The notes: a model not told the origin generated them from the letters alone. A stretch of 64,000 nt of DNA from Bacteroidota bacterium (GCA_018669475.1 JABHCC010000163.1:1-64000); one strand, 5' to 3'; shown: positions 37,246-47,082, counted from the stretch's first letter. Numbers and translations: made by a program.

Positions 37246-38358
37246 TCATAATAGTTCAATCGACCCAAGTTTATGGCATAAATAATCTATTTGGTCTCTT
37301 GTATGGGTCGAAAAAACAACGATACGCAATACTCCATCGCTACCAGAGCCACGATATTTCACAAATTGGATAAAAATACCTTCATCCATCAGAGCTTGAT
37401 GGATGCTTGTCATGTTTGCCACATCACCAGGAGCAAATGCAACAATTGGTCTGGAATTATCATCAGTATCAATTCCGATCGCTTTCAAACCTTCTTTTAA
37501 GTAACTGGCGTTCTCCCAAAGTTTTTCGCGCATCATTGGATTGTTCTTAACAAGCTCAAAGCCCTTTATACCGGCAGCAACAGCCGCATTCATGGGGGCA
37601 TTTGAACCGGTCATAACACTTCCGGACTTAATCCTGTTTATAAAATCTGCCTTACCTGGAATTATCCCACCATAAGCACCAAATGCTTTGGATAAAGTTG
37701 CGCCCATATATAGCCTGTCGGATTTCAAACCAGCATGTTCATAGGATCCTTTTCCGTTTTCACCCAGAATCCCAACACCATGTGCATCATCGATCCAAAT
37801 CACACCATTGTATTGTTCGGCCAGAGTAAGATAATCACTAAGCGGAGCAATTTTAGCCCAGACAGGAAACATGCCATCGCTCGCAATCATAGGCCTTTGC
37901 TTTGGTTTTAAATTTTCTTCAAGTTTTATCCTTAAGTCATCAAGACTTCTGTTTTTAAAGCTGACTATTGGTTTGCCAACTGTCATAGCTCCTTCAGTAA
38001 GACAATAATGCGATCCCTCATCAATAAAAATCACATCATATAAATCCATATCACTTAAGGCCTTTAGCCCGGCAATGTTGCTTAGATATCCCGAGGGCAA
38101 ATAGGCAGCATCCTCAGTATCAAAGAACTTAGCTGCACTTTTCTCAATTTCCAACAACAAGGGAGTTGTCCCAGAAATGGACCTCGATGTAGCACTTGCA
38201 ATACCAAATTCCAGCGTGGCCTCACTCGCTGCTTGAATTACTTCGGGATGTGAATTCAGTTGAAAATATCCGGTTCCGGCGAAATACAAATATTTCTTTC
38301 CATTAATCCGGGTTTCAGTACCGGTGGCACTTTCAGTAATAAAATTATATGACGACAT
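37246..38358 (-). CDS. AONS-like alpha-oxoamine synthase / class I-II PLP enzyme
   Basis: 370 aa. It follows the 8-amino-7-oxononanoate synthase and KBL family: GTGYFQLNSHPEV, DEGSHYC, the IDDAHGVGILGENGKG loop with Asp190/191 and His193, and the PLP lysine in ATLSKAFGAYGG (Lys224). Full biotin-pathway enzymes are usually slightly longer, and no other bio gene is present. The gene overlaps the end of a dipeptide epimerase gene by 14 bp, so they are co-expressed. An amino-acid or muropeptide-related condensation or transamination is more likely than biotin synthesis (inference). Confidence 0.8.
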   Translation of the reverse strand: MSSYNFITESATGTETRINGKKYLYFAGTGYFQLNSHPEVIQAASEATLEFGIASATSRSISGTTPLLLEIEKSAAKFFDTEDAAYLPSGYLSNIAGLKALSDMDLYDVIFIDEGSHYCLTEGAMTVGKPIVSFKNRSLDDLRIKLEENLKPKQRPMIASDGMFPVWAKIAPLSDYLTLAEQYNGVIWIDDAHGVGILGENGKGSYEHAGLKSDRLYMGATLSKAFGAYGGIIPGKADFINRIKSGSVMTGSNAPMNAAVAAGIKGFELVKNNPMMREKLWENASYLKEGLKAIGIDTDDNSRPIVAFAPGDVANMTSIHQALMDEGIFIQFVKYRGSGSDGVLRIVVFSTHTRDQIDYLCHKLGSIELL

Positions 38359-39463
38359 GTTCCATTTCTTTCATGAAAGCATCATCAAAACTGGCACCTA
38401 TCCCGGGAGTGTCTCCCAGCTCCCATTTACCGCTTCCTTTATACTCTATCCCTCCAACAACAGGATCTTCAGCTAGCATGAGTGATGAGTCAATATCGAA
38501 ATGGACAACATTGTTCCGGGCTGCAACCAGATGCATAAGTGCAGTCAATGCATAACGCGATTCAGACATGCACCCAACCTGACATTTTATCCCTGCAGAT
38601 TCAGCAATAGCAACTATTTTCAAGGCATTATTAATCCCACCAGATTTTGAGAACTTAATATTAAAATAGTCACATGCTCCCATACTTGCCAGACGAAAGG
38701 CATCGTGATGATCAAACACCGATTCGTCTGCCATTATAGAAATCGGACTGTTTTCTCTTACCCTGACCAGTTCTCTATTATTCCAGTGAGGAATAGGTTC
38801 TTCGCAATGTTCAATATTGTATTTATCAAGTTCGTTCAAGGTTTTAATAGCAGTAACAGGATCCCAGCCCTGGTTGGCGTCAATTCTTATAGGATAGTCC
38901 ATCCCTACCGCATCTCTGATAGACTTAACCCTTGCTACATCAGCATCTGTAGTTGTTCCCAACTTTAGCTTAATCGCAGGAAATCCGTCGTCTTTGAACC
39001 TTAATGCATCACTAGCCATTTTTTCAGGCGAGCCAATACTGATTGTCATATCAGTATAAACCTCACGAGAATTACTACCGCCAAGCAACTTATACAGAGG
39101 CAGATTGGCCTTTTTTGCCAGCAGATCGTACAAGGCCATATCAAAGGCACTCTTCATGGTGTAATTTCCCTTAACAGCCCTCTCAATCTCAAACAAACGA
39201 TCCTCAATAGCAAAAGGATCTTTGCCTTTTAAAAGCTTCCCGATTTGTACAGACAGCTCAAATACAGTCTCTTGTGTTTCACCAACAATAAAAACAAATG
39301 GTGCACATTCACCAATTCCGATTAGCCCTGTATTAGTATGTATTTTTACTACAACATTTGTTGCACCCTCGATAACTCCCAAAGAAATAACAAAGGGTTC
39401 TCTATATGGAATATTCAGTTTGATTACTTCCACACTTGTGATGACAGTATCTTGATCTTTCAT
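38345..39463 (-). CDS. Dipeptide epimerase (enolase superfamily, MLE subgroup)
   Basis: 372 aa. The capping domain is at the N-terminus. The barrel has the KxK motif AIKLKLG (Lys165, Lys167), RIDANQGW (Asp195), CEEP (Glu221), ADES (Asp246) and NIKFSKSGG (Lys270). This residue set is that of L-Ala-D/L-Glu epimerases and related dipeptide epimerases, which act in peptidoglycan turnover. It is transcribed just before the AONS-like gene with a 14-bp overlap. Substrate dipeptide preference cannot be read with certainty. Confidence 0.9.
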   Translation of the reverse strand: MKDQDTVITSVEVIKLNIPYREPFVISLGVIEGATNVVVKIHTNTGLIGIGECAPFVFIVGETQETVFELSVQIGKLLKGKDPFAIEDRLFEIERAVKGNYTMKSAFDMALYDLLAKKANLPLYKLLGGSNSREVYTDMTISIGSPEKMASDALRFKDDGFPAIKLKLGTTTDADVARVKSIRDAVGMDYPIRIDANQGWDPVTAIKTLNELDKYNIEHCEEPIPHWNNRELVRVRENSPISIMADESVFDHHDAFRLASMGACDYFNIKFSKSGGINNALKIVAIAESAGIKCQVGCMSESRYALTALMHLVAARNNVVHFDIDSSLMLAEDPVVGGIEYKGSGKWELGDTPGIGASFDDAFMKEMEHVVI

Positions 39464-39556
39464 ATTCGGAGAAAATATGTTATTAACAAATGTAATAAAT
39501 AAGGTTATAATGAAAATTTGCGGACACTACACTTATATGATATTCATCCAGGCTTT

Positions 39557-40825
39557 CTATCTGTTTACATAAATATATCTCAACACACAGCTATTCCCTA
39601 TACTATTTTTGTTCTGGTCATCGGTGAGCCTGAGTTGTAAAACATGACTTCCCGATATCAACCCATCTGCAAGAGTGTAATACCAAGGCAAGTGGTAGTA
39701 TGTGCTGTGTTTGGTAAATAAATCCTGCTTCTTCCATTTTCCTCCATCAATACGGTATTCAATAATCCCGGCATCAGGTCCGGCAGCTACGGCCACACCC
39801 ACAGCATTACCTTCGAACTTGAATTTTAATGATCTTGCAGGATATTTGCCAATTAACATGGATACATTGATGTAGTTAGCACGAGTATTAGCTTTTATTT
39901 CAGGAATCCAGTTTTCGACAAGCTCCCAACCTTTTTGGAGCTTAATTTCAGAAGAAGGAATTAGCACTCCATTATCATAACAGGCATTATCCAATTTCAT
40001 GAGTATTGAATAATTAGTAATCTTATCATCTTCAGCAACAAAGCCGGTCAGTGCATTATTCAAATAAGTAATCATCGAGTGAGCATAAATTCCCTGTCCG
40101 AAAGGTGAAGGATGAAGGTTTTTGAAATCATCTTTCCATGTAAACTCATCAGCATTAATTCTTTCGGTAACTTCTTTTGCCAAATTAATTGCCGGAATAT
40201 TATAGTACTTAGCTACTTTTTCATGATTCTGAATTACCTGAGGAATTTTCCCTTGCCGGTAATCGTTCATCTTCCCGGGGTCAACAAAATACATAAATAC
40301 AATATCTGTTGTTGGGTTGTTTTCTCTTGTGTGCCGCACTATCCCTTCCATCGATCTTATCTGTTCCTCATTTGATTTTCCTTTACCACCATCATTTACA
40401 GCAGCCTCAACAAAAAGAAGGTCAACAGATCCGTTCATTAAAACATCCCTTTCCAGTCTGAACACATCTTCAGTTGAGCCAAAAGAAGGAATTCCAGCAG
40501 CTATAAAATCAAATTTTATTTTTGGGAAACGGTCCTGCAAATAGCTGCAAATACTATCACGCCACCCTCCATTGTAAGTAATTGAACCGCCTAAAAATGC
40601 CACCCTTGCTTTTTCCCGTTGTTTTAACTTGATAAAGGTATTCTCTAATCCACCACGCATTAAATGGTAATCTGAGGATTTCAATTTTGGCTTAGGCTGC
40701 ATGGTTTGAGATTTATTAAAACCATACCAATCAGATTTTTCTCCAGGATAATCCTGTCCGGAGAGGCTTACATTAAGAAATAAAATCAGAGAAGTTAACA
40801 GAGCAATTCGGAATGATCTTTTCAT
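39557..40825 (-). CDS. Secreted two-domain SGNH hydrolase
   Basis: 422 aa with a signal peptide ending ...LNVSLSGQ. After a 50-residue linker, block I is RVAFLGGSITYNGGW (Ser81), followed by FVEAAVNDGGKG and the late DFKNLHPSPFGQGIYA with the catalytic His. The C-terminal 150 residues form a separate beta-sandwich (VAVAAGPDAGIIEYRIDGG). This two-part layout is common among carbohydrate esterases of Bacteroidota. It is a stand-alone gene. Acyl group and sugar are not identifiable. Confidence 0.8.
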   Translation of the reverse strand: MKRSFRIALLTSLILFLNVSLSGQDYPGEKSDWYGFNKSQTMQPKPKLKSSDYHLMRGGLENTFIKLKQREKARVAFLGGSITYNGGWRDSICSYLQDRFPKIKFDFIAAGIPSFGSTEDVFRLERDVLMNGSVDLLFVEAAVNDGGKGKSNEEQIRSMEGIVRHTRENNPTTDIVFMYFVDPGKMNDYRQGKIPQVIQNHEKVAKYYNIPAINLAKEVTERINADEFTWKDDFKNLHPSPFGQGIYAHSMITYLNNALTGFVAEDDKITNYSILMKLDNACYDNGVLIPSSEIKLQKGWELVENWIPEIKANTRANYINVSMLIGKYPARSLKFKFEGNAVGVAVAAGPDAGIIEYRIDGGKWKKQDLFTKHSTYYHLPWYYTLADGLISGSHVLQLRLTDDQNKNSIGNSCVLRYIYVNR

Positions 40826-40989
40826 ATATAAGATTAATGGGATTAAAGATAATGAAAGTGAGTATCATTACTTAAGGTACAATGGTAATTTCCCCCTGGC
40901 CTCTCTTCAATGGAGCAGGAGTTCTTTCACTCTATTGTGGTTTAGGGACTGGGTAACTCGGGTATACCTTCACTAACTTCATTGAATAT

Positions 40990-41019
40990 CTTAAAATTTC
41001 TTAAAAATCATTAAACTGT
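40990..41019. promoter_or_regulatory. 10-bp phased TTAAA repeats upstream of sortilin-like gene
   Basis: CTTAAAATTT, CTTAAAAATC and ATTAAACTGT follow each other with a 10-bp period, 60-90 bp upstream of the start codon. This could be a curved-DNA upstream element or direct-repeat operator. The rest of the 255-bp gap holds nothing I can identify. Confidence 0.35.
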
Positions 41020-41079
41020 TTATCCTACGCATTGAATTTCATAACTTGTGTAGCTAAATATTAACTAAATCAACCCGAA

Positions 41080-44000
41080 ATGAAACACAAAAGCTGGCTC
41101 ATAGCTTGCATATTAGCTCTTGCATTTTTGCTCCCTGGTTTATCTGGCCAAGCACAAAAAAGAAAAAAGACAGCTCCGGAAGTGAAGCAATTTGAATTAA
41201 ACTCTCAGATGCTTTCAACTCTGAAATTCAGAAGTATAGGCCCTGCAGCCTATTCAGGACGAATTTCTGATCTGGCTGTAAATCCAGATAATCATTCAGA
41301 ATATTATGTTGCTGTTGCATCAGGTGGTCTATGGAAAACTGATAATCATGGTACAACGTTCAAACCGATTTTTGATGGACAATCAGTATTCTCCATAGGA
41401 TGCATTACTATGGATCCGAACAATACAAACACTCTTTGGGTGGGTACCGGTGAAAATAATACTCAGCGTAACCTGGCTTATGGTGATGGTGTTTACAAAT
41501 CAAGCGATGGTGGAAGATCGTTCAAAAATATGGGACTGAAAACCAGTTCTCAAATAGCAAAAATCATTGTCGATCCGCGCAATAGCGACGTGGTTTATGT
41601 TGCTTGTCAGGGACAAGCATGGGGACCAGGTGGAGAGAGAGGTTTGTACAAAACTACAGATGGTGGAAAAACATGGAAAGCTGTTCTTGAAATTGGTGAA
41701 TATACAGGTATTACTGACCTGGAAATGGACCCGCGAAATCCTGATGTTCTTTATGCTGCATCACATCAACGCGAGCGCAGAGTTTATTCCAAAATTAATG
41801 GTGGTCCGGAATCTGCTATCCACTATACAGAAGACGCTGGTAAAACCTGGAAAAAACTTAAAGGAGGACTACCGGGTGGTGATGTTGGACGCATCGGTCT
41901 GGCTCTTTCTCAATCAAATCCTGATGTAATTTATGCTGTTATAGAATTACCAGGAAGCAAAGGTGGAACATATCGCTCAATCAATCGCGGTGCAAGCTGG
42001 GAAAAGCGTTCAGACAAAGTTTCTGGCAGTCCGCAATACTATAATGAACTATACGTAGACCCTAATGACGAGAATACCATTATTTTAATGGATACACGAG
42101 CTGCCCTTTCAGATGATGGTGGCAAAACCTGGGTAAGTATTGAAGGAAGAAATAAGCATGTCGACAATCATGCTTTATGGATAGACCCAAATGACTCCAA
42201 TCATATGCTTATGGGTAGTGATGGTGGTTTGTATGATAGTTATGATGGAGCAAAAACATGGCAGTTTAAAAACAACCTGCCAATCACCCAGTACTACCAT
42301 GCAAGAACTGATAATGACTACCCTTTCTACAATGTATATGGAGGTGCTCAGGATAATGGTTCATGGTTTGGTCCTTCCAGAACTCATCGCAGATCAATAG
42401 TTAATGGCGACTGGACCTATACCATAGGTGGAGACGGATACTTATCAATTCCTGATCCGAATAATCCGGATATTCACTATTGCGAATCTCAATATTGTGG
42501 AATCAGAAGATATGACAGAACTACTGGAAACAGTATTGGCATTCAGCCACAACCAACAGAAGATGAGAAATATACCTGGAATTGGAACACTCCGTATCTC
42601 CTCAGCCATTTCGATTCAAAAACTCTGTATATCGGCGGGAATTATGTATTGAAAAGCACAGATATGGGTGGTACCTGGAAGAAAATTAGTGGAGATATGA
42701 CCCGCGGTATCGATCAGAATGATTTGCCTATGATGGGCAAAATGTGGCCACCCGAAGCCGTAGCCAAGAATCTATCAACTTCAGAATTTGGTAATATTTT
42801 TGCACTTACTGAATCTCCTCTGAAACAAGGATTATTGTATGTGGGTACTGATGATGGATTAATCTGGACCACCGAGGATGATGGAGCTAATTGGACAAAA
42901 TATACCAGCTTCACCGGAGTTCCGGAAATGACCTTTGTTAATTACATTACGCCTTCAATGCATGATGAATCTACAGTTTATGCATGTTTCGATGGTCGTA
43001 AAAACAGTAGCGACTTTACCCCATACTTAATCAAAAGTACTGACAAGGGTAAAACCTGGACATCCATTGCCTCGAACCTGCCTTCTGGTACAGTATATTG
43101 CATTCAGGAAGATCATGTGAATCCAAACATTCTATTCATTGGAACAGAATGGGGCGTATGGACTACCATAGACGGAGGAAAAAAATGGGTTCAATTGAAG
43201 AGTGGTATTCCAACAATTCAGGTCAAGGAATTGACCATTCAGAAACGTGAAAACGATCTTGTTGTTGCTACTTTTGGTCGGGGGTTTTACGTCCTGGATA
43301 ACTATTCTGCATTAAGAGAACTAAGTGAAGATCTGACGAAAAAGGATGCTCATATATTCAAGATAAAAGATGCTTTGATGTATTTCCCATCCAGTAACCT
43401 GAATTACCAGGGATCAGTTGAATTTAAAGCTTCTAATCCTCAGCCAGCCGTAAAGATTGAGTACTATATTAAAGATGGATTCACCGGTCTGAGATCCAAA
43501 CGTATCAAGGCTCAAAAAGCAGCTTTGAAATCAGGCGAAAAGTATCCTTATCCTACAGAAGAAGAGCTACGAGCTGAGAAAACTGAAGTTAAGCCTGGAT
43601 TGGTTTTTACTATCTATGATTTAGATGGAAATATCATGAAAAAGCTAAGTGCTCCACTTAGTAAAGGGTATAAAAGTATTAATTGGGATTTCTCCTACTT
43701 ATCAAATCGTGGAATCAAAGTTGTTCCGGGAGAATATAAGGTTGCTATTGACAAAAATGATAATGGAGTCTTTACACGTTTGCTTGAACCTCAGTCATTC
43801 AAAGTCATAGCCTTACCTACTGCTTTAGGGACTCCTGATTATGCAGAGAAGTTCAACTTCGCAAAGAAATTAAACAAGCTGAATGCCTCTGTATCATCGG
43901 CCCGCACAAAGATCTCAGACATGAACAAGCGCCTGAGTTTCATGAAAGGTGCGACAACTGGTTTAGCCGTTGAAGGAAACTTTTTAATTGAGGAAATCAA

Positions 44001-44259
44001 TGCCTTTCAAAAAGAGGTGGATGCCATAAGCAAGGTGATTAGTGGTGGTTTTGGTGCCAAGAGATCGGTATCAGGTAGTTTAGGTTTTGCCGGCTACGCC
44101 ACATCGGGTGCCAATGTTAATATAACAGGTGCTCAGAAAGAGCAATACAATCTTGCAAAGAAAGCCTTTGCAGGCCAGCCAGATATGATTGCTGATCTAA
44201 TTAACAATAAATTGCCGGCTTTAGAGAAGAAATTCAAAGCCGCAGGCGGAGTATTGTAA
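41080..44259 (+). CDS. Secreted sortilin/VPS10-like BNR propeller protein
   Basis: 1059 aa with a signal peptide (about 1-25, ending GQAQ). Residues 45-740 contain many Asp-box (S-x-D-x-G-x-T-W) repeats: KSSDGGRSF, KTTDGGKTW, YTEDAGKTW, LSDDGGKTW, KSTDMGGTW, TTEDDGANW, KSTDKGKTW and TTIDGGKKW. The C-terminal part (about 770-920) has an Ig-like domain (YIKDGFTGLRSKRI, GYKSINWDFSYLSNRG) and then a helical region. This family is widespread in Bacteroidota and is often misnamed glycosyl hydrolase. No catalytic residues of sialidases are evident. It ends in a strong terminator. Confidence 0.88.
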   Translation: MKHKSWLIACILALAFLLPGLSGQAQKRKKTAPEVKQFELNSQMLSTLKFRSIGPAAYSGRISDLAVNPDNHSEYYVAVASGGLWKTDNHGTTFKPIFDGQSVFSIGCITMDPNNTNTLWVGTGENNTQRNLAYGDGVYKSSDGGRSFKNMGLKTSSQIAKIIVDPRNSDVVYVACQGQAWGPGGERGLYKTTDGGKTWKAVLEIGEYTGITDLEMDPRNPDVLYAASHQRERRVYSKINGGPESAIHYTEDAGKTWKKLKGGLPGGDVGRIGLALSQSNPDVIYAVIELPGSKGGTYRSINRGASWEKRSDKVSGSPQYYNELYVDPNDENTIILMDTRAALSDDGGKTWVSIEGRNKHVDNHALWIDPNDSNHMLMGSDGGLYDSYDGAKTWQFKNNLPITQYYHARTDNDYPFYNVYGGAQDNGSWFGPSRTHRRSIVNGDWTYTIGGDGYLSIPDPNNPDIHYCESQYCGIRRYDRTTGNSIGIQPQPTEDEKYTWNWNTPYLLSHFDSKTLYIGGNYVLKSTDMGGTWKKISGDMTRGIDQNDLPMMGKMWPPEAVAKNLSTSEFGNIFALTESPLKQGLLYVGTDDGLIWTTEDDGANWTKYTSFTGVPEMTFVNYITPSMHDESTVYACFDGRKNSSDFTPYLIKSTDKGKTWTSIASNLPSGTVYCIQEDHVNPNILFIGTEWGVWTTIDGGKKWVQLKSGIPTIQVKELTIQKRENDLVVATFGRGFYVLDNYSALRELSEDLTKKDAHIFKIKDALMYFPSSNLNYQGSVEFKASNPQPAVKIEYYIKDGFTGLRSKRIKAQKAALKSGEKYPYPTEEELRAEKTEVKPGLVFTIYDLDGNIMKKLSAPLSKGYKSINWDFSYLSNRGIKVVPGEYKVAIDKNDNGVFTRLLEPQSFKVIALPTALGTPDYAEKFNFAKKLNKLNASVSSARTKISDMNKRLSFMKGATTGLAVEGNFLIEEINAFQKEVDAISKVISGGFGAKRSVSGSLGFAGYATSGANVNITGAQKEQYNLAKKAFAGQPDMIADLINNKLPALEKKFKAAGGVL

Positions 44260-44280
44260 AATAGTAAATCGATAAAGAAA

Positions 44281-44314
44281 AAAGGGCAGCTGGGTATTCA
44301 GTTGCCCTTTTTTT
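44281..44314. terminator. Bidirectional rho-independent terminator
   Basis: A 12-bp stem (44281-44292 with 44299-44310, one G-U pair, 6-nt loop) is flanked by an A-tract and a T-tract (TTTTTTT). It lies between the convergent sortilin-like gene and the HEAT-like gene and can serve both. Confidence 0.85.
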
Positions 44315-44322
44315 GATAAGCT

Positions 44323-44829
44323 TTACTTAAGCACCTTTTTAACCATCCGCGTTACGGAATGCCTAATCCCTGGAGAAAGAGACTCTAAATATTGATCTTG
44401 CGAAAGCCAGGCGACCTCACTCAACAAATCGGGATGTTTTTTTGCCATCTTAAGAATGAAAACTAAAGCGTTATATCGAACAGAGGGTCCTTTATTTATG
44501 GCCTCCCAAACAGACATACACAGGTTAAACATATAGCCTTCATGTTCTTCATTTAATTCCATCTTAGTCAAGATTTTCATCAATTCACGCTGGTGTCCAT
44601 CTTTCTTGCTTGGGATTGTATCGATGATTCTTGTAATATATGCCTGCATCCGATCATCATTCTCCTCCATACAGCTCCAAAGCAGCCAGGCTGCCCTCCA
44701 AGAATAGGGCTGTTTGTCGCCTATAGCCAATTCAATTGCTTCTACAAAATACTCAGGATGAGTACCGAGAAAGGCAATCATTCCATCCTTATATGAATTG
44801 GTCAAGATAATTTCTAACCGTGTTGCCAT
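44323..44829 (-). CDS. Small all-helical (HEAT-like) protein
   Basis: 168 aa from ATG 44829; an upstream TTG at 44841 is unlikely. It is made of short amphipathic helices (FVEAIELAIG, SWRAAWLLWSCMEEN, RELMKILTKME, RYNALVFILKMAKKHPDL) as in HEAT/ARM-like solenoids. There is no signal peptide, so it is cytoplasmic. I recognise no functional family. It is downstream of the protease-HhH gene in the same direction. Confidence 0.75.
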   Translation of the reverse strand: MATRLEIILTNSYKDGMIAFLGTHPEYFVEAIELAIGDKQPYSWRAAWLLWSCMEENDDRMQAYITRIIDTIPSKKDGHQRELMKILTKMELNEEHEGYMFNLCMSVWEAINKGPSVRYNALVFILKMAKKHPDLLSEVAWLSQDQYLESLSPGIRHSVTRMVKKVLK

Positions 44830-44860
44830 ATGCCAGCACAATTTATGAATTCATTGTTAA

Positions 44861-44907
44861 ATGCAATCCACAAAGTGGCAAGCAGATCGAAATATGCTGG
44901 ATTGCAT
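44861..44907. repeat. 10-bp perfect inverted repeat
   Basis: ATGCAATCCA (44861-44870) and TGGATTGCAT (44898-44907) pair perfectly with a 27-bp spacer in the gap between two minus-strand genes. It could be an operator for the HEAT-like gene or an unusual terminator for the upstream gene. There is no T-tract. Confidence 0.4.
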
Positions 44908-44908
44908 A

Positions 44909-46795
44909 TTAAATAATTGAAATCAAGATTAACAAAGCCATTAAAGTAGAGGCAAAAAGGGAGCGCCACATTTTTGCTTTCTTTTTACGATGAATGATAA
45001 GGTTTATTCCGATTACTATTGCAAACATAATAAGGAGGAATAACCAGGCCTGATCAGATAATACGACAAAGATTAAACCTGCCAATACAAATAGAATCCA
45101 CTGTAACAGACATCTTAGCATTAGCAATGATACTTTTTTACCAGAAAGCTTCTGCTTAACTAAAAAGAAGCCAAATATCATCCCAAAGATCAGAATAAAA
45201 TATGCGAAGGTTCTGAAAAGCAATGACTTTAAAGGAGTTGTGAGTAAAGCTGAGAAGGTAAGGTCTGGAACAGACAAGCCTTCAAAATACTCAGCATCAA
45301 ATTCGCTGTCAATAATCAGATTGATGGCTTCAGTTGATAATCCGCCAATCTCTTTTATTTGATCTAAACTGGTAAAAAAACCTTTGGTTTTACGATAGTT
45401 AATAATCTTAAGAGCATCGTCTTTTTGAATCCCTTTAATCGTTAACAAATCTGCAACTTCTGCAGCATTGATGTCAAAGGTATAAACAGGCATAGTGATG
45501 GCATCATAAGGATCAAGAGCCAACAGACGGTGTGGATGATCTTTAATCAATAACCACAGATCAGGCGGCAGCTTACAGGTATAATCCAGATGTGTAACTT
45601 CTTTGAAAAGGTCCTTTATGGCCACTTCTTCGAAAGGGAAAGCGCTAATATATCCCTCCATAAAATCAATGAGTTGTGATTGTGAAAAACTATCATCAGT
45701 CATATAATTATGGAACACATAGAAATATTTAAGGAACTGATTTTGCAGAGGGGTAAAGACTTCGTTCGGTAAGTGCATCGCCATGCTTGTATCCGGCAGG
45801 AAAGGAAGATAAAAAGAAGCTTCCTGATATTTTTTTGATAAATCACTCTGGGTAAGACGAGTAAAAAAGGCACTGATAACACCCTCTGTAGAAAGCATCT
45901 GGATATAATTCCTCAGTTCACCATCATTTTGTCGTACACCTGAATTTCGATAGGTGAGCTGATCTTCAATATTTGGCAATTCCATTGTTGCATTGCGATA
46001 TATTACCTGACCATTAACTGCATGCTCATGCCTTTTATAGTCTTCAAATTTTTGAAACCACAGCGGCATTGACATTTTGAAATATCCGATTCGAAGTCTA
46101 TTCTTAAGGTCCTTTTCAAATCCACGTATAGAATACTCCGATTTATTCTTGATGATTTTCAGGTCGGCGAATATTCCATTTCTAATGCTGTCATTTTTCT
46201 CGTAAAGCCTGGCAATGTTTTCCATGTGCTCTGAAAATCCCTCATTAAAGGCTGTTGAATAATCAGTTCTGAGAGAGAAATAATGCATATCTACAGATCT
46301 GGAGGTTTCATCCCCCTTGGATTCATTTAGCATCCCGTACAGAAGGTGTCCCATCTCGTGAGGATAAAGCTGAGTGAATGACATCAATTTATCTTGCCTG
46401 GAATCGATTCTACCCTCAACAATATCAATGTAAGGAACATTAGCTTTTTCAATGGTTCCATTCTCTTGCTTGAGATGAAATCCGAGCTTAGCAAATCCTC
46501 CATCCTGCTGAGTGAGTGCCAAATATGCAGGCTCTATTATATCTTTGGAATACTTATTCTTTAAGTAGTTTGCAGCCAGTAAATACAAACTCAATGTTTC
46601 TTTTACGAAGGAATTTTTTGCTATCTCATCGACCTTCTTAAACAATTCTGATGTATCAGACAGAACAGTCATAACTGGCAAATCATCTATCATCTCGCCA
46701 GTAGGTTGCAAAACGATCAATTTGCTCGAAATATCCTGGGCTTTTACAATTGTCAATGAAAGCAATAATAGAATCAGAGAAAAAAGTGTTTTCAT
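44909..46795 (-). CDS. Gluzincin-like zinc protease fused to ComEA-type HhH and C-terminal membrane helices
   Basis: 628 aa with a signal peptide (about 1-19). Residues 140-195 hold YPHEMGHLLYGML (His146, Glu147, His150) and, about 35 residues on, NEGFSEH (Glu185/Glu189), the arrangement of gluzincin zinc ligands. Residues 439-493 contain two helix-hairpin-helix units (NAAEVADLLTIKGIQKDDALKIINYR and SLDQIKEIGGLS) like the ComEA/PSK family. The last 120 residues carry four or five transmembrane helices. The protease part would be periplasmic. HhH units usually bind DNA or mediate protein contacts. I know no named protein with this combination. Confidence 0.75.
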   Translation of the reverse strand: MKTLFSLILLLLSLTIVKAQDISSKLIVLQPTGEMIDDLPVMTVLSDTSELFKKVDEIAKNSFVKETLSLYLLAANYLKNKYSKDIIEPAYLALTQQDGGFAKLGFHLKQENGTIEKANVPYIDIVEGRIDSRQDKLMSFTQLYPHEMGHLLYGMLNESKGDETSRSVDMHYFSLRTDYSTAFNEGFSEHMENIARLYEKNDSIRNGIFADLKIIKNKSEYSIRGFEKDLKNRLRIGYFKMSMPLWFQKFEDYKRHEHAVNGQVIYRNATMELPNIEDQLTYRNSGVRQNDGELRNYIQMLSTEGVISAFFTRLTQSDLSKKYQEASFYLPFLPDTSMAMHLPNEVFTPLQNQFLKYFYVFHNYMTDDSFSQSQLIDFMEGYISAFPFEEVAIKDLFKEVTHLDYTCKLPPDLWLLIKDHPHRLLALDPYDAITMPVYTFDINAAEVADLLTIKGIQKDDALKIINYRKTKGFFTSLDQIKEIGGLSTEAINLIIDSEFDAEYFEGLSVPDLTFSALLTTPLKSLLFRTFAYFILIFGMIFGFFLVKQKLSGKKVSLLMLRCLLQWILFVLAGLIFVVLSDQAWLFLLIMFAIVIGINLIIHRKKKAKMWRSLFASTLMALLILISII

Positions 46796-47082
46796 ACAAT
46801 GTGAATTTTCTGAAGGTATGACGTTGGAATCTCACATTTTGTTACTTAATTGGATTTCAGTCTTTAATATCATTGTTGTATTTGCTATGATAAATATGAT
46901 ATTTGATTGTGCAATTTTTTTACGAATCATTTTAGTGTCAATTCATAAGCTGGAAATCTATTTCGTATTAATACAAGGAGAAAATCAGGTTTAACATGAT
47001 ATAGTTTTGATGTAACTTTGAGTTCGAGGATTATTACCCTCCTAACAATTTAGTTTTCAATGAATATTAATCATTAACTGCT
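46796..47082. other. Intergenic region upstream of GH29 gene
   Basis: 287 bp, very AT-rich, between divergent genes. Apart from the -7 box near 47013 I see no conserved frame, hairpin or repeat. A plus-strand open frame here overlaps the start of the protease gene and looks random. Confidence 0.5.
47013..47020 (+). promoter_or_regulatory. Candidate -7 promoter element of GH29 gene
   Basis: TAACTTTG matches TAnnTTTG. Transcription would start about 55 bp upstream of the ATG at 47083. No convincing -33 box is visible. Confidence 0.4.

Noticed and set aside
37246..38358. Naming the PLP enzyme bioF
   Set aside because: No biotin genes are nearby and the coupling with a dipeptide epimerase suggests another substrate.
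41080..44259. Calling the Asp-box protein a sialidase or glycosyl hydrolase
   Set aside because: Asp-boxes alone do not show activity; the Arg triad and Tyr/Glu of sialidases were not found.
46722..46994. 90-codon plus-strand open frame upstream of GH29
   Set aside because: It overlaps the signal-peptide region of the protease gene in antisense and has no start context or conserved pattern.
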